Notes: generated from the sequence alone by a model not told the origin. DNA of 64,000 nt from Microtetraspora sp. NBRC 16547 (GCF_030268965.1 NZ_BSSE01000009.1:1-64000); one strand, 5' to 3'. Counted from the stretch's first letter, positions 34,695 through 44,426 are shown. Numbers and translations: made by a program.

Positions 34695-35675
34695 TCACCA
34701 CCAGATCTTGAACGGCTTGTACGGCGTTCCTTCCAGGCATGTGCGAGTGAGCTGGAGGGCTTCGAGATAGAGCAGCTCGTCGTATGCCACGTTCCGGCCG
34801 AGGGAGCGGTGCTGGATGGTTACGGCGAGTTCGTCACGTACGGTCTGCACGACCAGCTTGCGGCCTGATTCGCTCAGCATCGCCTGGTTGACGTCGACAT
34901 CGAAGTGGGCCGGTTTGAGCTGGCCGCGACCGGCGAGCCGGAGCAGGAGACGTTCGGAGAAGAGGGGCTTGAACACTTCGGAGAGGTCGAGCACGAGGGA
35001 GTGCCGCTGGCGTTCCATGGTGCTGTGCAGGAAGGCGACGCCGGAGTGCAGTGGGGTGAGCCGGACGGCCGACAGCAGCCGGGCGTAGACGATGCCGTTG
35101 ACGTAGCTGATGAACGCGTTCCCGGCGTTGAGCGGGGGCCGGCGGCTGCGGCCGTCAAGCCGTAACCAATCGGGCAGCCGAGTATCGAGCACGGCCCAGG
35201 CCGCGCGCCGGAAGGTGCCTTCCGTACCCATGAGCCCCTCGCGAGTCGACGCCGCAGCGACGGATGCCTCCAGCACAGCCATCGGACGGGTGAGCAGCTT
35301 GCGGTCGATCACTCGGCGCACGTTCGCCGCCGCACTCAGCACGATCGCCCGGGCGACGTCCAAAGACGCGAGCGGATCGCAGGCCAGCCGAGTCTGGGCG
35401 ACGACGGTCTGACCCGAAGTGCTGCTCTCCGATGTCAGCAGCGATCCGGCGTAGTCGCCGTAATGGCTCAAAAAGTGAACGTTGACGCGGTACTGGTTCA
35501 GCAGGCTGATCACAGCGGTGTTGATGTCGACCGACTCGCACGCCACGATGTCGCGGACGTCGGTGATCGGGATGTGCACCGGAGAGCCGTCAACTCGCTC
35601 GATCAGCAGCGATTGGTCTTTCCGCCGGATCCGGCAGGGCGTCGTCAGCCAGTACGTACGGGAGGCAGCGGGCAT
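34695..35675 (-). CDS. cas1: CRISPR integrase Cas1 (type I-B group)
   Basis: A 326-aa metal-dependent integrase that inserts spacers next to the leader. Visible landmarks are the N-terminal beta domain (PCRIRRKDQSLLIERVDG) and the catalytic Glu in LMGTEGTFRRAAW. NAGNAFISYVNGIVYARLL, the metal-binding His in GVAFLHSTMERQRHSLVLDL and the acidic residues of DLSEVFKPLF follow. All three metal ligands are present, so it should be active. The start ATG 35675 follows directly after the cas4 stop. Confidence 0.97.
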   Translation of the reverse strand: MPAASRTYWLTTPCRIRRKDQSLLIERVDGSPVHIPITDVRDIVACESVDINTAVISLLNQYRVNVHFLSHYGDYAGSLLTSESSTSGQTVVAQTRLACDPLASLDVARAIVLSAAANVRRVIDRKLLTRPMAVLEASVAAASTREGLMGTEGTFRRAAWAVLDTRLPDWLRLDGRSRRPPLNAGNAFISYVNGIVYARLLSAVRLTPLHSGVAFLHSTMERQRHSLVLDLSEVFKPLFSERLLLRLAGRGQLKPAHFDVDVNQAMLSESGRKLVVQTVRDELAVTIQHRSLGRNVAYDELLYLEALQLTRTCLEGTPYKPFKIWW

Positions 35676-36173
35676 CTACTCGTTCCAGCAATAGTCGATG
35701 TAGGAGCATCCCCGGCAGGCCGAGCGGGAGAGCCGCGGCGGCGAGGAAAGTGCGGAGACCACGGCCAGGACCTCCGCGATATCCGCCTCGGCCTGCTTCG
35801 CCGTCTCGGCCGTGTACGGCAGGCGCCGGGTCCGGCGGGTCTTCGGGTAGTGCAGGATTCCGCCCTGCGCGGCGACCCCGACGGCGTGCAGCCGATAGCA
35901 GTAGTGCATGGCCTGGGCCTCGTCGGCCTGGCTGGGCTTCGACGACGACTTGATCTCGTGCACCCAGGCGGCTCCGTCGAGGTGGTCGAGCTTGGCGGCG
36001 CCGAGGTCGACGGGGGAGGCACGGCTGTATGAGGTCTCGTGGACGGCCTCTCCCATCTGCACCGTGGAGCTGAGATGTTCCGGTCGGACCCCACGTGCGT
36101 ACAGCCAGAGCTGGCGACGGCAGTGGTAGAGGTACTTGATGTGCACCCCGCCGACTTCGTCGGCTTCGATCAC
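35676..36173 (-). CDS. cas4: CRISPR exonuclease Cas4
   Basis: A 165-aa RecB-like nuclease with an Fe-S cluster that trims prespacers and selects PAM orientation. One cluster cysteine is in YHCRRQLWLYARGV and three are in the C-terminal CRGCSYIDYC. The nuclease residues are in AAKLDHLDGAAWVHEIKSSS (Asp and E-x-K). It overlaps cas3 by four bases and abuts cas1, a usual order for I-B. It starts at an ATG. Confidence 0.95.
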   Translation of the reverse strand: MIEADEVGGVHIKYLYHCRRQLWLYARGVRPEHLSSTVQMGEAVHETSYSRASPVDLGAAKLDHLDGAAWVHEIKSSSKPSQADEAQAMHYCYRLHAVGVAAQGGILHYPKTRRTRRLPYTAETAKQAEADIAEVLAVVSALSSPPRLSRSACRGCSYIDYCWNE

Positions 36174-38506
36174 AGGACCTCACCCGCCTGGTAGACCTGG
36201 GCGGCCGGCCCGTGGACCGCGCCCAGCCCCAGCCGCTCGTCGTAATCGGCGTCGATGATCCGTACGCCGAGTCGCTTCTCCCACCTGGTGAGAGGTGTCG
36301 CCCAGTTCGGCATCGGGACCAGGTACCGCTCGGCGAGCAGCCGTCCCGCCGCCTTGTGGCCGGCCGCCAGGTCCGCTTCGTACGCGTCGCGATCGCGTTC
36401 CAGGACCGCCTCCGTGCCGTCGAACAGCTCGTCGAACCGTTCGGTGAGCTCATCCCGGCTGACGAAGGGGTGGGCGAAGCCCAGGAACGCCTCCGTGAAT
36501 ACGGTCTGGTTCCGCAGCACTTCAGCACGCCATTCCTGGCCCCATTCCGTGGCGTAGACCTCGTCGAGCCAGAGGCGGGCGTTCGATTCGTCTACGGCGA
36601 GGCCGTCATGGTGGGTGAGGATGTGCCAGCCCGTTTCGACAGGTGTCCGGGGATAGACGCCGTCAGCGACGTCCTCGCCGCCTCTGCGCCGGGGAGCGAA
36701 GGCGGCGGCGTGCACGATGACGTCGGCGGGTGGCCGGGCGGCGATCCGGTTGACCCGGCCGAACCGCTGCAGGAGGGCCTCCAGCGGTGCCGCGGAGGTG
36801 AACAGGCAGTCGAAGTCCACGTCCAGGCTCACCTCCACGACCTGGGTGGCCACGACCAGTCCCGGCAGGCGGTCCCGGCCGACGCCGAACCGCTCGGCGA
36901 TGGCCTGCTCCAGGGCTGACCGATCCATACGTCGGAACCGAGAGTGCAGCAGGAAGGCGGCATCGGCGTTCGCTTCGAGTTCGGTGAACAGAAGCTGGGA
37001 GTCGGCAACGTTGTTGGCGACCACGAGCACCGAATCGCCGGCCGCCAACCTGCTCCTGATCTCCCCGATCGATGCCGGATCGGTCAGGTGCCGCTTCCGA
37101 AGGCCGAGCCGATGGCGAAGCGGCGCGTCTTCGGTCGACGCCTCGACCAGTCGCACATCGTGATCAAGCAGGTCCTGGAACAGCCGAGCGAGCGCGTCGG
37201 GAAGTGTGGCGGACAGTACGGCGATGCGCCCGCCGAGCTGCTCCCACAGCCGCGCGGTCGCGAGGATGTAGCCGAGCCGCTGAGGATCGTAGGCGTGCAG
37301 CTCGTCCAGCACGAACACCGAGTTGGCCGTGTCGATAAGGGTTCCTGAATGAGCGGGTCCCGCCAGCGCGCCGCGCAGGATCTGGTACGGGGTGCCGACC
37401 CGTACGGTCTCCCGGAACAGGCGGGTCGCTGCAGCCCGGGACACCGCCTTCTTCGCTGCTTCGACGCGCTCGTCGTCGCCGTCTTCTGGGCAGATGGCAC
37501 GTGCCAGGTGGTACGACGCGGCCCGCGAGTGCATGACCCCCACCAGCGCGTCGTCCCCCAGGAGCTTTCCGAGACGTACGGCCATGGCGTTGATGGACGC
37601 GAGGTAGGGGAGCGTGAAGAAGACCCGCGGCACACCGCCCGTGCGGCGCGCGATCTCGGCGACCTGCGCTGCCGCCCAGAGGAGCCCGGCTTCGGTCTTG
37701 CCCGAGCCGGTGGGGGCGCGGAGCAGGAGGTGGCCGTCTGCCTCCGCCGCCTCGGCCTGGTGCGGGCGCAGGGTTTGCCCCTTCTCGGCGAACGCCTTCT
37801 CCAACAGGGGTCGGAACCGGGCGCCGATGGGTTGGACGCCGTGGAGCGAGCCGTGTGCGGAGGAGACGTGGTCCGCCAGAGTGACGGCCCCTTGGAGGAG
37901 TACCGCCGCGAGACCTTCGTCGGGATGGGCCGGAAGTTCCCACCGGTCGAGCAGCAGCTCGAACACGCGCCGGGCCTCGCCGACCACGTCGAGCTCCTCC
38001 GGTGTGAGCGAGGAAGCCGGAAGTCCGGCGCACTTCGCTGTACAAGCCAGCCAGTCGAGGAGCTGAACAGCGACCAGGTCGGGGAGGGGCCGCAGCCGGT
38101 CGCGCCACTCCGCGACGGAAAGACCGCCGTACAGCCCGATCAGGGAGCCGCGCCCACCTTCGAGTGACCGGTGGTGGGTGGCCACTCCGGTTGAGACCCA
38201 GGCCAGCAAGGCCTCGTCTTCGACGAGAGCGGGGAGGAAACCCAGGGAGACGACCTCATGCCGTTCGCCCCACGACCGGGTGGCTCCCCTCAGCATCGCC
38301 TGAAAGCCGTCCGGAATTTTCCCGGCGTCGTGACAGAGCGCCGCGAGGCAGATCGCGGACCAGAACCGGCCTTCGGTGACTTGCTCCATCAGAGCGATCT
38401 CGCCCACGCGCCGCCGGAGTGCGAGGGCTCCGTCCAGCGTCGCCGCCAGATGGTCGACCAGTCTCTCGCGCGGATCGCTCTTGGCCAGTATGTCCGGTAG
38501 CTCCAT
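36170..38506 (-). CDS. cas3: CRISPR helicase-nuclease Cas3 (HD plus SF2 helicase)
   Basis: A ~778-aa fused Cas3. The N-terminal HD nuclease has ICLAALCHDAGKIPDGF with H-D near residues 59-60. The SF2 helicase has Walker A RAPTGSGKTEAGLLW, DExH-like motif FVLDELHAYDP, SATLP, TQVVEVSLDVDFDCLF and LLQRFGRVNRI. All motifs look intact, so Cascade-recruited DNA degradation is expected. ATG 38506 lies one base past the cas5 stop; a GTG nine bases earlier (38515) is the alternative. Confidence 0.96.
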   Translation of the reverse strand: MELPDILAKSDPRERLVDHLAATLDGALALRRRVGEIALMEQVTEGRFWSAICLAALCHDAGKIPDGFQAMLRGATRSWGERHEVVSLGFLPALVEDEALLAWVSTGVATHHRSLEGGRGSLIGLYGGLSVAEWRDRLRPLPDLVAVQLLDWLACTAKCAGLPASSLTPEELDVVGEARRVFELLLDRWELPAHPDEGLAAVLLQGAVTLADHVSSAHGSLHGVQPIGARFRPLLEKAFAEKGQTLRPHQAEAAEADGHLLLRAPTGSGKTEAGLLWAAAQVAEIARRTGGVPRVFFTLPYLASINAMAVRLGKLLGDDALVGVMHSRAASYHLARAICPEDGDDERVEAAKKAVSRAAATRLFRETVRVGTPYQILRGALAGPAHSGTLIDTANSVFVLDELHAYDPQRLGYILATARLWEQLGGRIAVLSATLPDALARLFQDLLDHDVRLVEASTEDAPLRHRLGLRKRHLTDPASIGEIRSRLAAGDSVLVVANNVADSQLLFTELEANADAAFLLHSRFRRMDRSALEQAIAERFGVGRDRLPGLVVATQVVEVSLDVDFDCLFTSAAPLEALLQRFGRVNRIAARPPADVIVHAAAFAPRRRGGEDVADGVYPRTPVETGWHILTHHDGLAVDESNARLWLDEVYATEWGQEWRAEVLRNQTVFTEAFLGFAHPFVSRDELTERFDELFDGTEAVLERDRDAYEADLAAGHKAAGRLLAERYLVPMPNWATPLTRWEKRLGVRIIDADYDERLGLGAVHGPAAQVYQAGEVL

Positions 38507-38507
38507 G

Positions 38508-39173
38508 TCACCCACTCCCCGTCAGCCGCGAGGGATGCACCGGTGGCAGCGGAACCACGGCCCTGCCGTCCTCGTCCGCCCAGAGGGAGTCGACCAGCAC
38601 CTCGCCGCGGCCCGATGCGTCGAAGTGATACGCGTCCCAGCGGGTCCGGTGCCGGTTGAGGGAGACCGCTGTTGGCAGCCGGAGCAGCGTTCCGAGAGGC
38701 TGGGGAGTGCTTCCCTCAGGAAGCACGGCGCTGCCCTGACGTCCTGGCCCGGCCCGGAGGACGACACGGCGGGTAGCGAGCCCGACCAGGTCCTGGCTTC
38801 TGCCCAGCCGCAACGGCCAGACAGGCCTGCGAAGCCTGCGTTCCCAGACGTTGAGATCCTCGGTCAGCCACACCGTCAGAGTGATGTCCGCCAGGAACTC
38901 ACGCTCGCGCGGCGTCGGAGGAGCCTTCTTCCCTGTGGCGTCCAGTGGATGGTACGTCTCGAAGTCGACGCCCTTGCCTCGGGCGTGGAAGGCCATGGCG
39001 AACCGCGTGTCCGTGTCCACGGAGTGCCAGCCGCCGGCAGCCGCCGCGAGCATCCCGCCCACTGTGGCCGGCGGAGGGCAGGGGAGCGCCACCTGCACAC
39101 CCGCGTACAACGGGTTGCGGAAAGAGACGATCGGCGCGGTGACCGTCACCCGCAATGCCTCGGTCGTGGTCAT
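38508..39173 (-). CDS. cas5: Cascade subunit Cas5 (type I-B)
   Basis: A 221-aa RAMP protein that caps the crRNA 5' handle in Cascade. The N-terminal pattern LRVTVTAPIVSFRNPLYAGV, then QVALPCPPPATVGGMLAAAA, is characteristic of Cas5, including the PPPSTVxG-like motif. LGRSQDLVGLATRRVVL follows in the middle. It overlaps cas7 by four bases upstream and is followed by cas3 after one base. Confidence 0.92.
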   Translation of the reverse strand: MTTTEALRVTVTAPIVSFRNPLYAGVQVALPCPPPATVGGMLAAAAGGWHSVDTDTRFAMAFHARGKGVDFETYHPLDATGKKAPPTPREREFLADITLTVWLTEDLNVWERRLRRPVWPLRLGRSQDLVGLATRRVVLRAGPGRQGSAVLPEGSTPQPLGTLLRLPTAVSLNRHRTRWDAYHFDASGRGEVLVDSLWADEDGRAVVPLPPVHPSRLTGSG

Positions 39174-40204
39174 GCCTTCGGATCCTCGAACCAGGCGTCT
39201 CGCTCACCCCGCTCGATCTCGTCCGCCAGGCCGCCGAACAGCACACGGGGATGGCCGATGGTGAGGCTCCCGGCGTCGATCAGGTCGGCGAGTTCCGCGC
39301 GGGCGCGGTCCCGCTGCTCGCCGAGGAAGCCCGGCGCCCAGCCCAGCAGCACGGGTCCGTCCAGCTCGTCGGCCCATGCCTCGATCTCGGCGCGCAGCAC
39401 GTTCGCGTCGAACAGCGTGCGGTCGCTCCGGACACCGAGGATTCGGGTGAAGGGATTGACGCCGCCCTTGACCGGCGCGAGGAGGATGAGCGCCGGGGTG
39501 CGGTCACCATAGTGCATCGACTGCTTCGCTCCGCCGCGTACGGCCGTGAGCGTACGCAGCAGAAGAGCGGCCCTCCGGCGTCGCTCCGCGATCGTCAGCC
39601 GCAGCGCCGAGCAGCCGCGGAAGCTGACCGGCTCCGCTCCGTTGTCCGCCGCCTCCTTGGCGGCCGGTTCCGGTAGGGCGATCTTCAGGCCGGTGCCGTC
39701 GATTTCGAACACACCGATCCGGGCCAGGTCGAGCAGCACGTCACCGGCCAGCTCGGCGCTGTAGAACTCGTGGCCGTGCAGCACCGGGTTCTCCCCGGCG
39801 GCGAAGCCGCGGCTCATTGTCCCGAAGTCCCGCTCGGGACGACGCGGGACGACAGAGACGAACGTGCCCGTGGCGAGGACCGTGTCCCGCTGGCACGTCT
39901 TGTTCTTGTCGCCCTTGACCGCGACCATGTAGCCGAAAAGGTCGTCGTCGAGGTACAGATCCGGGCGGCCCTTCGTATACGCCTGTTGCTTCTGCCCACT
40001 GCCCGACCGCACCACCGGTGAGACCAGTTCCGAGGCGGGCAGCGAGTCCCGCAACCAGCGGCGGAAGGCCTGCGCCGACACGTAGGGATGCACGTCACGC
40101 CCGACGCGCAGTTGCTTCACCGTGGCGACGTTGTCCTCGCCGAGGCCGTTGTTCGGCGCGCCGGCCACGATGTCCAGGACGACCTTCCCGACCAGGTAGC
40201 TCAT
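39170..40204 (-). CDS. cas7: Cascade backbone subunit Cas7 (Cst2/DevR family)
   Basis: A 344-aa backbone protein that coats the spacer part of the crRNA. DevR/Cst2 features are SYLVGKVVLDIVAGAPNNGL, TVKQLRVGRDVHPYVSAQAF, RRWLRDSLP, and GGAKQSMHYGDRTPALILLA near the C-terminus. Together with the CXXC-type Cas8 it assigns the operon to the Tneap/Cst branch of type I-B. The start follows the cas8 stop by 3 bp. Confidence 0.93.
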   Translation of the reverse strand: MSYLVGKVVLDIVAGAPNNGLGEDNVATVKQLRVGRDVHPYVSAQAFRRWLRDSLPASELVSPVVRSGSGQKQQAYTKGRPDLYLDDDLFGYMVAVKGDKNKTCQRDTVLATGTFVSVVPRRPERDFGTMSRGFAAGENPVLHGHEFYSAELAGDVLLDLARIGVFEIDGTGLKIALPEPAAKEAADNGAEPVSFRGCSALRLTIAERRRRAALLLRTLTAVRGGAKQSMHYGDRTPALILLAPVKGGVNPFTRILGVRSDRTLFDANVLRAEIEAWADELDGPVLLGWAPGFLGEQRDRARAELADLIDAGSLTIGHPRVLFGGLADEIERGERDAWFEDPKA

Positions 40205-40207
40205 TTG

Positions 40208-41641
40208 TCACTCCTCGCCTTTCACGTAGTCGATGTCCTCGGGGTGCTCTCTTTCCTCGTCCGCCATGGCGGCGGCGACCTCGGCCCGGTCCGAGGGCTT
40301 GAATCCCAGCTCGTGCAGCCGCTGGACTACCGAGACGATGAGCAGCTGCCGGTGGAACCACGCCTGCTCCACCTCCGGGTCGAAGAGCAGCCGGAACTGG
40401 CTCTCGCTGACCAGCGGGCCGCTGATGCCGCCGTCCTGGGCGAGCAGGGCGTCGAGGTTGCGGCGCATTAGCCAGTGCCGCATCCGCCGGGGCTCCTTGA
40501 GCGTCGCGTTGAAAGCGCGGAGCTGCCCTGCCGAGTTCTCCGCGTTCAGCCACGCCGCAACCTGGGCTCCGGCGGCCCTGATCTCGTCGATCTCGTTCTG
40601 GTTCATTCGCATCACCTCGGTCACGAAGGAGAAGCACAGCCCGGCCAGCTCGGCAGTGTCCGTACGGATCACGCCACGGTCGAGCCGCGCGGTCAGGTAT
40701 CGGCCGCACGCGGAGGCGATCTGCTCCGGCGCGCGGAAGGCATTACGCGCCAGGCAAAGCACGCCGGGCCGGTCCTGCGTCGAATGGGCACGCAGCAGTG
40801 CGGGGAAGCCGCGGTTGTACGGAGGCCGGGACGTGCGGCGCAACCACTCGGCGATCGACTGGTCGAGTGATTGGATCTCCAGGGTCTGGCCCCGGTTGTT
40901 GTTGCTGAAAACCAGCAGCTCGACCCCGGCGATCAGCCGGTCCTCATGGCGGCGCAAGGCCTGCAGGGCCATCACCTCGTTCGAAAGCACCCTGCCGGAG
41001 TCGGCCCTGCCCAAGGCGATCAACTGCCGGTTGCGCTCCACTCGCCGGGACAGCGTCCGCGCCATAAACCGCTCGTCCCAACTGTGCAGCGCGGTGGAGG
41101 GCCCGCCCGTCAGGCGGCAGCCGTACGGCAGGACGTAGAAGCTGCACAGGCACGGCCAGCACAGCGCCATCCCGGCGTGTCCGCGTGGCGTGTTGTTGCG
41201 GTAGAGATCGCTTTCGGCCAAGGGGACGTCGACCTTGCCGTAATAGCCCACGGCCTGGCGCCCGCACAGCACACATGCCGCCTCCGGCCACGCCGATGGA
41301 TCCGGGCGCTCACGCCATCGCTCTACTGCACCACGGATCGTGAGGTTGTCCTTCTTCGCGTTGCTGAGGTGGTTCATCTTCGAGTTCGGGAAGAAGGACA
41401 TGCTGGTCTTGAGCCAGAAGCCCTGCTCGCTCTTCGTGTCGCGGACGAGCGCTGCGGTCACCGCGTCCTGGGTCACCGTCTTCACCGCCGCGTTGAAGCC
41501 GTCGGGCGTGAGGCTCTCGACTGCTGACGTCTTGCCGAGGGCAGCCAGCGCGTACGCGCCGATCCGCTGGAGGGGGTGCGCGGTCAGCCGGAGCCGTGCC
41601 TGTTCGTCTGTGTCCACGTGCCGTGGATCGGGTTCGTTCAT
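40208..41641 (-). CDS. cas8: Cascade large subunit Cas8 (Cst1-like, CXXC-CXXC type)
   Basis: A 477-aa large subunit that would recognise the PAM. A zinc-finger pair is visible: EAACVLCGRQAVG and, about 45 residues later, GMALCWPCLCSFYVLPYG. This CXXC...CXXC pattern defines the Cst1/Cas8a1-type large subunit of the Tneap group. TAHPLQRIGAYALAALG near the N-terminus is also typical. ATG 41641 overlaps the cas6 stop by four bases. The nucleotides recognised as PAM cannot be read from the sequence. Confidence 0.88.
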   Translation of the reverse strand: MNEPDPRHVDTDEQARLRLTAHPLQRIGAYALAALGKTSAVESLTPDGFNAAVKTVTQDAVTAALVRDTKSEQGFWLKTSMSFFPNSKMNHLSNAKKDNLTIRGAVERWRERPDPSAWPEAACVLCGRQAVGYYGKVDVPLAESDLYRNNTPRGHAGMALCWPCLCSFYVLPYGCRLTGGPSTALHSWDERFMARTLSRRVERNRQLIALGRADSGRVLSNEVMALQALRRHEDRLIAGVELLVFSNNNRGQTLEIQSLDQSIAEWLRRTSRPPYNRGFPALLRAHSTQDRPGVLCLARNAFRAPEQIASACGRYLTARLDRGVIRTDTAELAGLCFSFVTEVMRMNQNEIDEIRAAGAQVAAWLNAENSAGQLRAFNATLKEPRRMRHWLMRRNLDALLAQDGGISGPLVSESQFRLLFDPEVEQAWFHRQLLIVSVVQRLHELGFKPSDRAEVAAAMADEEREHPEDIDYVKGEE

Positions 41642-42366
41642 GCGGCTATCCACCCGAAGCCGGCGGCGTTGGCCTGTCCGAGACCCCAGCTCCAGATCGC
41701 CTGGAGTGTCTCCGGCGGCCCGGCCAGCTCGACCTCGACCGGCGCTCCGGGCTTCGCCCCGTGGCCTACCGAGAACGACCGCTTGGAGCCGATCCAGGTG
41801 ATCGCCGTCAGGTACACCTCCGGGTCGAGGCCGAGGGTCTCGGCCTTACGGCGGAGGTTGCGCTGGAAGAACACAGGGAACTCCGGGTCGGTCGGCATCA
41901 GCCACGCCTGCCGCGTCGTCCGGGCCCCGTCGTCGTCTCGGCCCGTTCCCTTCATCACCACGGGAGTGGACGTACGGAACCGGCCCCGGCCTGACCGAAA
42001 GTCCGGGGGCTCGGCGAGGGCGACGTTCAACACGCGAAAAGCCGCACCGCCCCAATCGAGCAGCTCTCGCTGCTTCACGCCCTGAGCCAGGGCGGTCACG
42101 ACCTCGAAGAGCGGGCTACCGATTTCGACGAAGCCCCGCCCTCCTGCGGCGTACTTCCCCTTGCGTCGCGCAGCCTTCGGGAACACTGGCGCGCCGTGCC
42201 CCAGCGGGACCATTCCGTGCGGCCCGGCTCCTTGATGATGCAACTGTTGTCCGATGTCAGGTGCCTCATGGGCCAGGAGGTCGTACGCCAGGGATCTTCC
42301 CGGTGCCAGAACCTTCGCCCACGCGAGCTCGGTCGCCGCCGTCGCGACCTCGATCCGTAACCTCAC
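41638..42366 (-). CDS. cas6: CRISPR RNA endonuclease Cas6
   Basis: A 242-aa RAMP endonuclease that would cut repeats 8 nt upstream of the spacer. The C-terminal glycine-rich loop GLGQANAAGFGWIA is the family hallmark, and HEAPDIGQQLHHQG near residue 40 offers histidines for catalysis. It starts with GTG at 42366 after a GGGAGGC site and is the first gene of the I-B operon. The type III operon lacks its own Cas6, so this protein probably serves both effector complexes; both arrays have the same stem. Confidence 0.93.
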   Translation of the reverse strand: MRLRIEVATAATELAWAKVLAPGRSLAYDLLAHEAPDIGQQLHHQGAGPHGMVPLGHGAPVFPKAARRKGKYAAGGRGFVEIGSPLFEVVTALAQGVKQRELLDWGGAAFRVLNVALAEPPDFRSGRGRFRTSTPVVMKGTGRDDDGARTTRQAWLMPTDPEFPVFFQRNLRRKAETLGLDPEVYLTAITWIGSKRSFSVGHGAKPGAPVEVELAGPPETLQAIWSWGLGQANAAGFGWIAA

Positions 42367-42659
42367 TGCTCTGCCTCCCGTTTGCTTTGCCGTTCACCCT
42401 GTACAGATGGACGACGACTTCGTAGAGGAGGCAGGTGACTGTTTGCCGAGGTCAGAGTGTTAATGGATCAGAGATCGACGAGTGCTGGTTCCATGAGGAC
42501 GCACCTCGGGCTAATCTTCGTTCGCGATGTTGTCGACGGGGATGTGGATCATGCTTTTGCAGCAGACCTCCCGGGTTTTCTGCACAACCGGAGGTTCACT
42601 GCAAAACGGCGCCGATTTTGGCTTCGCTTGTGCTCATTGACCTGCACCTTTACGGTGGG
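42367..42659 (+). promoter_or_regulatory. Leader of CRISPR array 2 and divergent promoter of the cas6 operon
   Basis: A 293-bp gap. The palindrome shared with array 1 lies at 42555-42606 (TTTTGCAGCAGACCTCC ... GGAGGTTCACTGCAAAA), 53 nt before the first repeat. The repeat-proximal part (GACCTGCACCTTTACGGTGG) is conserved between arrays. The cas6 promoter must lie on the left of this gap. Here the dyad is nearly perfect: TTTTGCAG pairs with CTGCAAAA and ACCTCC with GGAGGT. Confidence 0.85.
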
Positions 42660-44426
42660 GTCCTCATCGCCCCTGCGAGGGGTCGCAACACGCCGAGCAG
42701 CGCGCGGCCGACGCCGAGGCCGCGGTCCTCATCGCCCCTGCGAGGGGTCGCAACACGTCGACGGCATCTACGGCCCGCAGTCTCTTGCCGTCCTCATCGC
42801 CCCTGCGAGGGGTCGCAACACGGTGGTGTGACGTGGGCGTGTGTCGGCCGTGGTGTGGTCCTCATCGCCCCTGCGAGGGGTCGCAACGGGATTCAAGATA
42901 CAGATCTCCTGTACCGGCGTGTTGTCCTCATCGCCCCTGCGAGGGGTCGCAACCCTCGATCTGGAGATACACGCCACGCGCGAAACCAGTCCTCATCGCC
43001 CCTGCGAGGGGTCGCAACACGGCGGGTTCGAGGCCGCAGGGGAGCTGTGCCGCCGTCCTCATCGCCCCTGCGAGGGGTCGCAACGGGGGCCGTACGGCCC
43101 TTGCTGACCATGGGGACCGTGTCCTCATCGCCCCTGCGAGGGGTCGCAACCGCTGTGGGGGTCGGCGGTCACCCCGAACTTCGAGTCCTCATCGCCCCTG
43201 CGAGGGGTCGCAACGCGGTCAGCATCAGGTTGCGCGTGTTGCGGAGCTGGTCCTCATCGCCCCTGCGAGGGGTCGCAACGGCCGTGTTGTGGCAGGTGCG
43301 GCACTCGTAGCGGTGTCCTCATCGCCCCTGCGAGGGGTCGCAACTGCGTGATGTCGATCTCAGGCCGAGCGGTCGCCCTGTCCTCATCGCCCCTGCGAGG
43401 GGTCGCAACCGGCCGGACAGGATCGCGTACGACTCCCTGTTGAGGTCCTCATCGCCCCTGCGAGGGGTCGCAACAGCAGTCCTGGAGGCGCTCCTCCCGG
43501 TCGGTGATGCCGTCCTCATCGCCCCTGCGAGGGGTCGAAACATCACGTAAGGCGTGACCAGCATGGCGGCGGCGCGTCCTCATCGCCCCTGGAGGGGTCG
43601 CAACCTGGTGAGACGCCCCGCCCCCGGGGACGGTTCACGTCCTCATCGCCCCTGCGAGGGGTCGCAACTTGGTGAAGACACGGAGCCCCGTGGTGATTTC
43701 CACGTCCTCATCGCCCCTGCGAGGGGTCGCAACAGCCAGAGCTGCAGGTGGTCGATCGCGGTCAGGTCGTCCTCATCGCCCCTGCGAGGGGTCGCAACGA
43801 GTGAGCATCCGCGCATTGATCCGGATCTGGGTCGTCCTCATCGTCCCTGCGAGGGGTCGCAACGACGACGCGCCCGCGGGAGCCCGGGCCGACAACGAAG
43901 TCCTCATCGCCCCTGCGAGGGGTCGCAACTCGGGCCGCGTCCTTGACCTTGTCAACCGGTGTTGGAGACGTCCTCATCGCCCCTGCGAGGGGTCGCAACG
44001 CGTGCAGCTGCACCCGGAACGATTTCGCGGACGGGTCCTCATCGCCCCTGCGAGGGGTCGCAACGCCAGGTCCATCACGTGGTCTATGGGACTCTCGTCG
44101 TCCTCATCGCCCCTGCGAGGGGTCGCAACAGGTTCACCGGGAGGCGTGGAGTCCGTGACCCGGAGTCCTCATCGCCCCTACGAGGGGTCGCAACGCGGCA
44201 CGCTCACGGTGACAACGCTGCCGTCACTCGTGTCCTCATCGCCCCTGCGAGGGGTCGCAACCTCTCGCGCCGGCCCCGTCGGAGTTCCAGTTGGCGGGCG
44301 TGTTCTTGTGGACCTGCTCGTAGTGGCCGGTCCTCATCGCCCCTACGAGGGGTCGCAACGCCTTCAATCCCTTCCTAAGGGTGGATGAGGGCTCGCGTCC
44401 TCATTGCCCCTACGAGGGGTTGCAAC
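42660..44426 (+). CRISPR. CRISPR array 2: 27 repeats, 26 spacers, transcribed rightward
   Basis: Repeats of 30 nt in sense orientation begin GTCCTCATCGCCCC, have loop TGCGA and end GGGGTCGCAAC, so the sense strand is plus and the leader is on the left. Decay increases to the right: 43512 has a C-to-A change, 43576 lacks one base, and 44397 has two changes. The repeats at 44165, 44330 and 44397 carry the loop TACGA typical of array 1. Spacers are mostly 34-37 nt; one (44262-44329) is 68 nt. The array ends 150 bp before the type III operon and might promote readthrough into it. Confidence 0.98.
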
